NCBI GenBank assembly: GCA_028023455.1
Contig: JAQFVV010006856.1
Coordinates: forward strand, 74,501-138,500
DNA from: Epiperipatus broadwayi
Lineage: Eukaryota; Onychophora; Udeonychophora; Euonychophora; Peripatidae
Reading direction: 5' to 3'
Length of the DNA: 64,000 nucleotides
Both the position numbers and the translations under genes were made by a program. This document shows, piece after piece, positions 61,044-64,000 of this stretch. The notes under the pieces were generated by a model, which saw only the letters and a program-made list of their open reading frames with translations, had not been told where the DNA came from and searched no databases. The number at the start of each line of letters is the position of its first letter. The stretch's first letter is position 1.

Positions 61044-61103
61044 ATGTTCAAAATGCACATTTTATGTTGAACCAGCACTCATCAGTTGGCCCAGGTCACA
61101 TTC
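61044..61103 (-). ncRNA. Degenerate hammerhead motif, family B, copy 2
   Basis: Minus strand: GTGACC, TGGG, CCAA, intact CTGATGA, GTGCTGG...CAACAT, AAAA in place of GAAA, TGTGCAT, then TTTTGAAC. Upstream half identical to the 13 kb copy over the outer stem. G12 and part of stem I are lost. Confidence 0.68.
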
Positions 61104-61140
61104 ATTTGCACATACTTTTATCATTTTTTACTATATAATG

Positions 61141-62154
61141 CAATAGTTAGCCATCACTGTGAATTTTAAAAATGCAATCTTTAAAATAATAAAGATTTCA
61201 TTTTTAATTGCATATAGTTATGTGTCTATTTTATGTTTCATGCTTAAAGCTGTTTTTCCATTTTAAACTGTTTATTTTTTTTTAGAAAGTTGTTAAGATT
61301 AAAATCTTTTATTCACATTTAAATGAAAAGTTATTTTAAATAAAAAAAGAAGAGATTGAAGTATTATGGGTGATTATTTTAGTTTTAGTTTTTGTCAAAG
61401 AATGTGTGTCTATGTATTTAAAAAAAACAAGAGATATACGAATTAAAATTTAATAAAATTATATAAAAAATTAATTATTTATGTTATATTTTATTATTTT
61501 TGTTAACATTTATTATTTTTAAAAGTATCTGAATTCATGTCTTTTGAAACAATATTCAAGATGAGTATTTAAAGTCAGCAATAACATCACATGGCTCTAA
61601 GGGATGATTTCTCAAGCTAAACATAGTAATTTGGACATTATTAATTTTGCAGTAATGTGGTTGTTTACCCTTAAAAACAAAAACTATTTACTTGATAACA
61701 AACTTTTGATATAACTAGATCATTTTTCTTTATTGCTGAATATGAATGGAATCATTTCACTTTGGATTTTTTTGTAGTTTAAACCCTGTTGTCACTCCAG
61801 AAATATGTTTATTATTATTAACAATATGAAATTACTTAAATTTCAATAAAATGTATATAATTTTCTTTTAAAATTTGGGTTTCATATATTTTCTTTTATA
61901 AGGTTAACAATTATCACTAATGTATGGTCACACATTAAATTCACTATAGGATTTTGATATTTACTCTGAGGCATTAAATACACATACATGAATATTTTCT
62001 TTTGCTTATCCATACTCAATTGCCATTAGATATTATAACATTGTAATATAAATGGAAAAAGGATGCAATTTTCATAAAAATAACTGTAGGATCATTTGTT
62101 TATTTATTCTAAATATATTTTGAAACAAATAAAAATGCTTTTTGATTGAATGTA
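61141..62154. other. AT-rich DNA, nothing recognised
   Basis: No supported features. Confidence 0.5.
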
Positions 62155-62158
62155 TACT

Positions 62159-62194
<36 letters not shown>

Positions 62195-62224
62195 TTTAAA
62201 AAAAAATTTTAAAAAAAAATTTTT

Positions 62225-62255
<31 letters not shown>

Positions 62256-62835
62256 CTTCAAAAAAAAAAAAAACAAAAAAAAAAAAAAAAAAGTGAAATA
62301 TAATTAAAAGTTAGAAAAAACTAACTTTTATTATTTTAAAAAAAAAATATTTAATAGGTTTTTTTTAGGAGGCATCAAAAAAAAAAAAAAACATTAATAA
62401 GTTTTTTTTTTAATTTTTTTTTTTTTAAAATTTTATATTTTAATTTTTTTTTAAAAAAAATATATTAAGAGCTTTTTATGTGGGGAGGGGAAAAGAAAAA
62501 AAAACCCATATAGATATATGTTTTTTTATTGGGTTTTAAAAATATTGTTTAAAAAAATTCCCCTTTAAAAAAAAAAAAAAAGTTTTTTAAAAACAGACTC
62601 AGTTTTTTTATTTATTTTTTTTTTTTTTTTTTTTTTTTTTCACTAACAAAAAAAAAAATAGTAAAAAATTATAAATAAGAAAAAGAAAGTATAGAAAAAG
62701 AAAAAAAAATAACTTCCCCTTAATTTAAAAAAAAAATACATTTGATAGGTGTTTTTTTTAGGAGGCACCCCGTGAAAAAAAAAAAAAAGGTAGCAAGTTT
62801 TTTTAATTTAAATTTTTTTTTACATATATATATAT
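62155..62835. repeat. Homopolymer-dominated block with a duplicated segment
   Basis: Long runs of T and A alternate. A segment containing taggttttttttaggaggca occurs near 62355-62375 and again near 62745-62765 with similar flanks, so the block includes two diverged copies of about 170-190 bases. The extreme homopolymer content makes the consensus unreliable. Confidence 0.7.
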
Positions 62836-62839
62836 ATAT

Positions 62840-63158
62840 ATATAACTGAATATTTGTAAATACAGTAACTTAATAAATAAAAAATATTTTATCCATTTAG
62901 GAGCACTTTCGATTATCCCAGTAATCTGTGTCAACTAAAGCTTTGAAGTGCTCTTTTCCACAATTCCGTGATCTTAACATTTGCTGTTTACCTGTTAATT
63001 AAGGCAAGCAGCAAACGTTAAGATCACAGAATTGTGGAAAAGTTAGCATTTCAAAGCTTTAATTGACACAGATTACTGGGATAATCGAAAGTGCTCCTAA
63101 GTGGATAAAATATTTTTTAATTATTAAGTTACTGTATTTACAAACATTCAGTTATATA
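62840..63158. repeat. Near-perfect 319-bp foldback element
   Basis: Arms of about 150 bases: 62840-62990 and 63008-63158, outer ends tataactgaatatttgtaaa and the complementary tttacaaacattcagttata. Arms match closely, including gattatcccagtaatctgtg and cttttccacaattc. Spacer of under 20 bases. A (TA)n tract sits just outside the left end. No coding; a MITE or a processed foldback, and its RNA would form a long hairpin. Confidence 0.85.
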
Positions 63159-63209
63159 ATTACATATGTTGCTTTAAAAATACAGACATTGAATCATAAT
63201 ATTATTACA

Positions 63210-64000
63210 TATATATATATTGTAATGGTATATGCTGTTACATTAATTTAAAATTAGACTAAATTTTTTTTTTTAAATTCATAAATAAAAACTAAAAGCT
63301 AAAAAAATTAAAAGTTGTTTAACATATATAATATATCGCACAGATGCAAAACTTTAAAAATTATTTTCTTTTTTAAAAAAAAAATATTTGAATGTATTTT
63401 TTTTATAAAAAAGTACAAGATCTAAAGATAAAATATTTTTGCAAATGGAAATGACGTGTTTATTAATTATTGAAAAGCAAGCTAGCCCTTGGGGATCTTA
63501 TATAAAAAGTCAAATGAAATATAGATAAGAGAACAAAAATAAATTAAATGTCTAATAGAAGCAGCAATGAAGGCTTGGACCATAATGAAAATTTGAAACA
63601 GGAAGCCATTGTTCAGTAAATCCGGATGATCGGTATAAAAGGAAAAATATTGAAATTAAGAACAGTTCCAGCTTGTTTTTGTGAGAAGGGTGATAAGACA
63701 CACTTGTCACTCTCTTTCACTTGTTTAAAAATAAAATAACTGTAATACCAGGATTGAACCAGCTAAGGCCATCTTCAGATAGACCGGTCTTCAAATAAAG
63801 ACTTTGTGGGAATTGACACCAGGAACTGGGAGCTCTTCTACTGTAAGATATAAATGGAAAATTTTTACTAAAAGTAATTAAGAACTTTAAAGATTTGACA
63901 AGCTAAACATAATTTTTTAAATGAACTTTAATCTGACTTTTCAAATCAATTATTAATGTTTAATTTTGATACATTTGAGTTTGCTAAAAATCATTTCCAT
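63210..64000 (+). repeat. Repeat X, plus-orientation copy, runs off the window
   Basis: Homologous to the inverted copy at 57546-58335, starting with gtaatggtatatgctgttacattaattt-like sequence and matching up to the last bases (gctaaaaatcatttccat). The coding-like segment of the other copy is present near 63590-63840 but has more stops. The true right end lies outside the window. Confidence 0.65.

Larger units (their letters stand above)
60540..61140 (-). mobile_element. Family B: tandem dimer of 364-bp hammerhead repeat
   Basis: Two direct copies 364 bases apart (compare tgaataatattt at about 60553 and 60907, and gttgaccc at 60721 with gttggccc at 61085). Both are on the minus strand, with one hammerhead each. 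They have diverged considerably. The family also occurs near 13 kb. Outer boundaries were not determined. Confidence 0.7.

Overview
This is a very AT-rich stretch of an animal nuclear genome, almost certainly an invertebrate. Evidence: no bacterial-style gene packing, many microsatellites, and a dense layer of metazoan retroelements (RTE-clade LINEs, two kinds of Penelope-like elements, tRNA-derived SINE-like repeats, a miniature LTR element). The phylum cannot be fixed from the sequence. I find no intact host protein-coding gene. Nearly every readable coding stretch is decayed retroelement, and the other open frames are short and look like chance.

Layout. 0-13 kb: a LINE C-terminal fragment, a tRNA-like SINE, a foldback repeat with two hammerhead ribozymes (2.1-2.5 kb), a second foldback (3.4 kb), then long AT-rich DNA. 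13-19 kb: a hammerhead copy, fifteen copies of a 59-bp satellite, a tRNA-Val-like fragment, another hammerhead repeat, and a nine-copy array of about 115 bp. 19.9-23.6 kb: pieces of one Penelope-like family in alternating orientation, cut by an RTE fragment and by a hammerhead foldback. 26.1-29.4 kb: a nearly full-length RTE element that landed inside a hammerhead repeat. 32-36 kb: more Penelope pieces of two lineages. 36.2-40.2 kb: a decayed RTE carrying a 1.46-kb LTR element with 5-bp target duplication. 40-57 kb: mostly unannotatable DNA, with a tandem 399-bp hammerhead repeat (46 kb), a hammerhead foldback (50.5 kb), a MITE (53 kb) and a Penelope-tail foldback (55.6 kb). 57.5-64 kb: two inverted copies of an unidentified repeat enclosing a second-lineage Penelope element, a 581-bp hammerhead element with 13-bp target duplication, and a tandem hammerhead dimer.

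The connecting theme is self-cleaving RNA. At least twelve hammerhead motifs, complete or degenerate, from four unrelated-looking repeat families occur in 64 kb. Several families have clear 12-14 bp target duplications and a foldback structure whose centre lies inside the ribozyme. They resemble the small HHR-bearing retroelements ('retrozymes') that are thought to be mobilised by Penelope-like or LINE machinery, and both potential helper types are present here as decayed copies.
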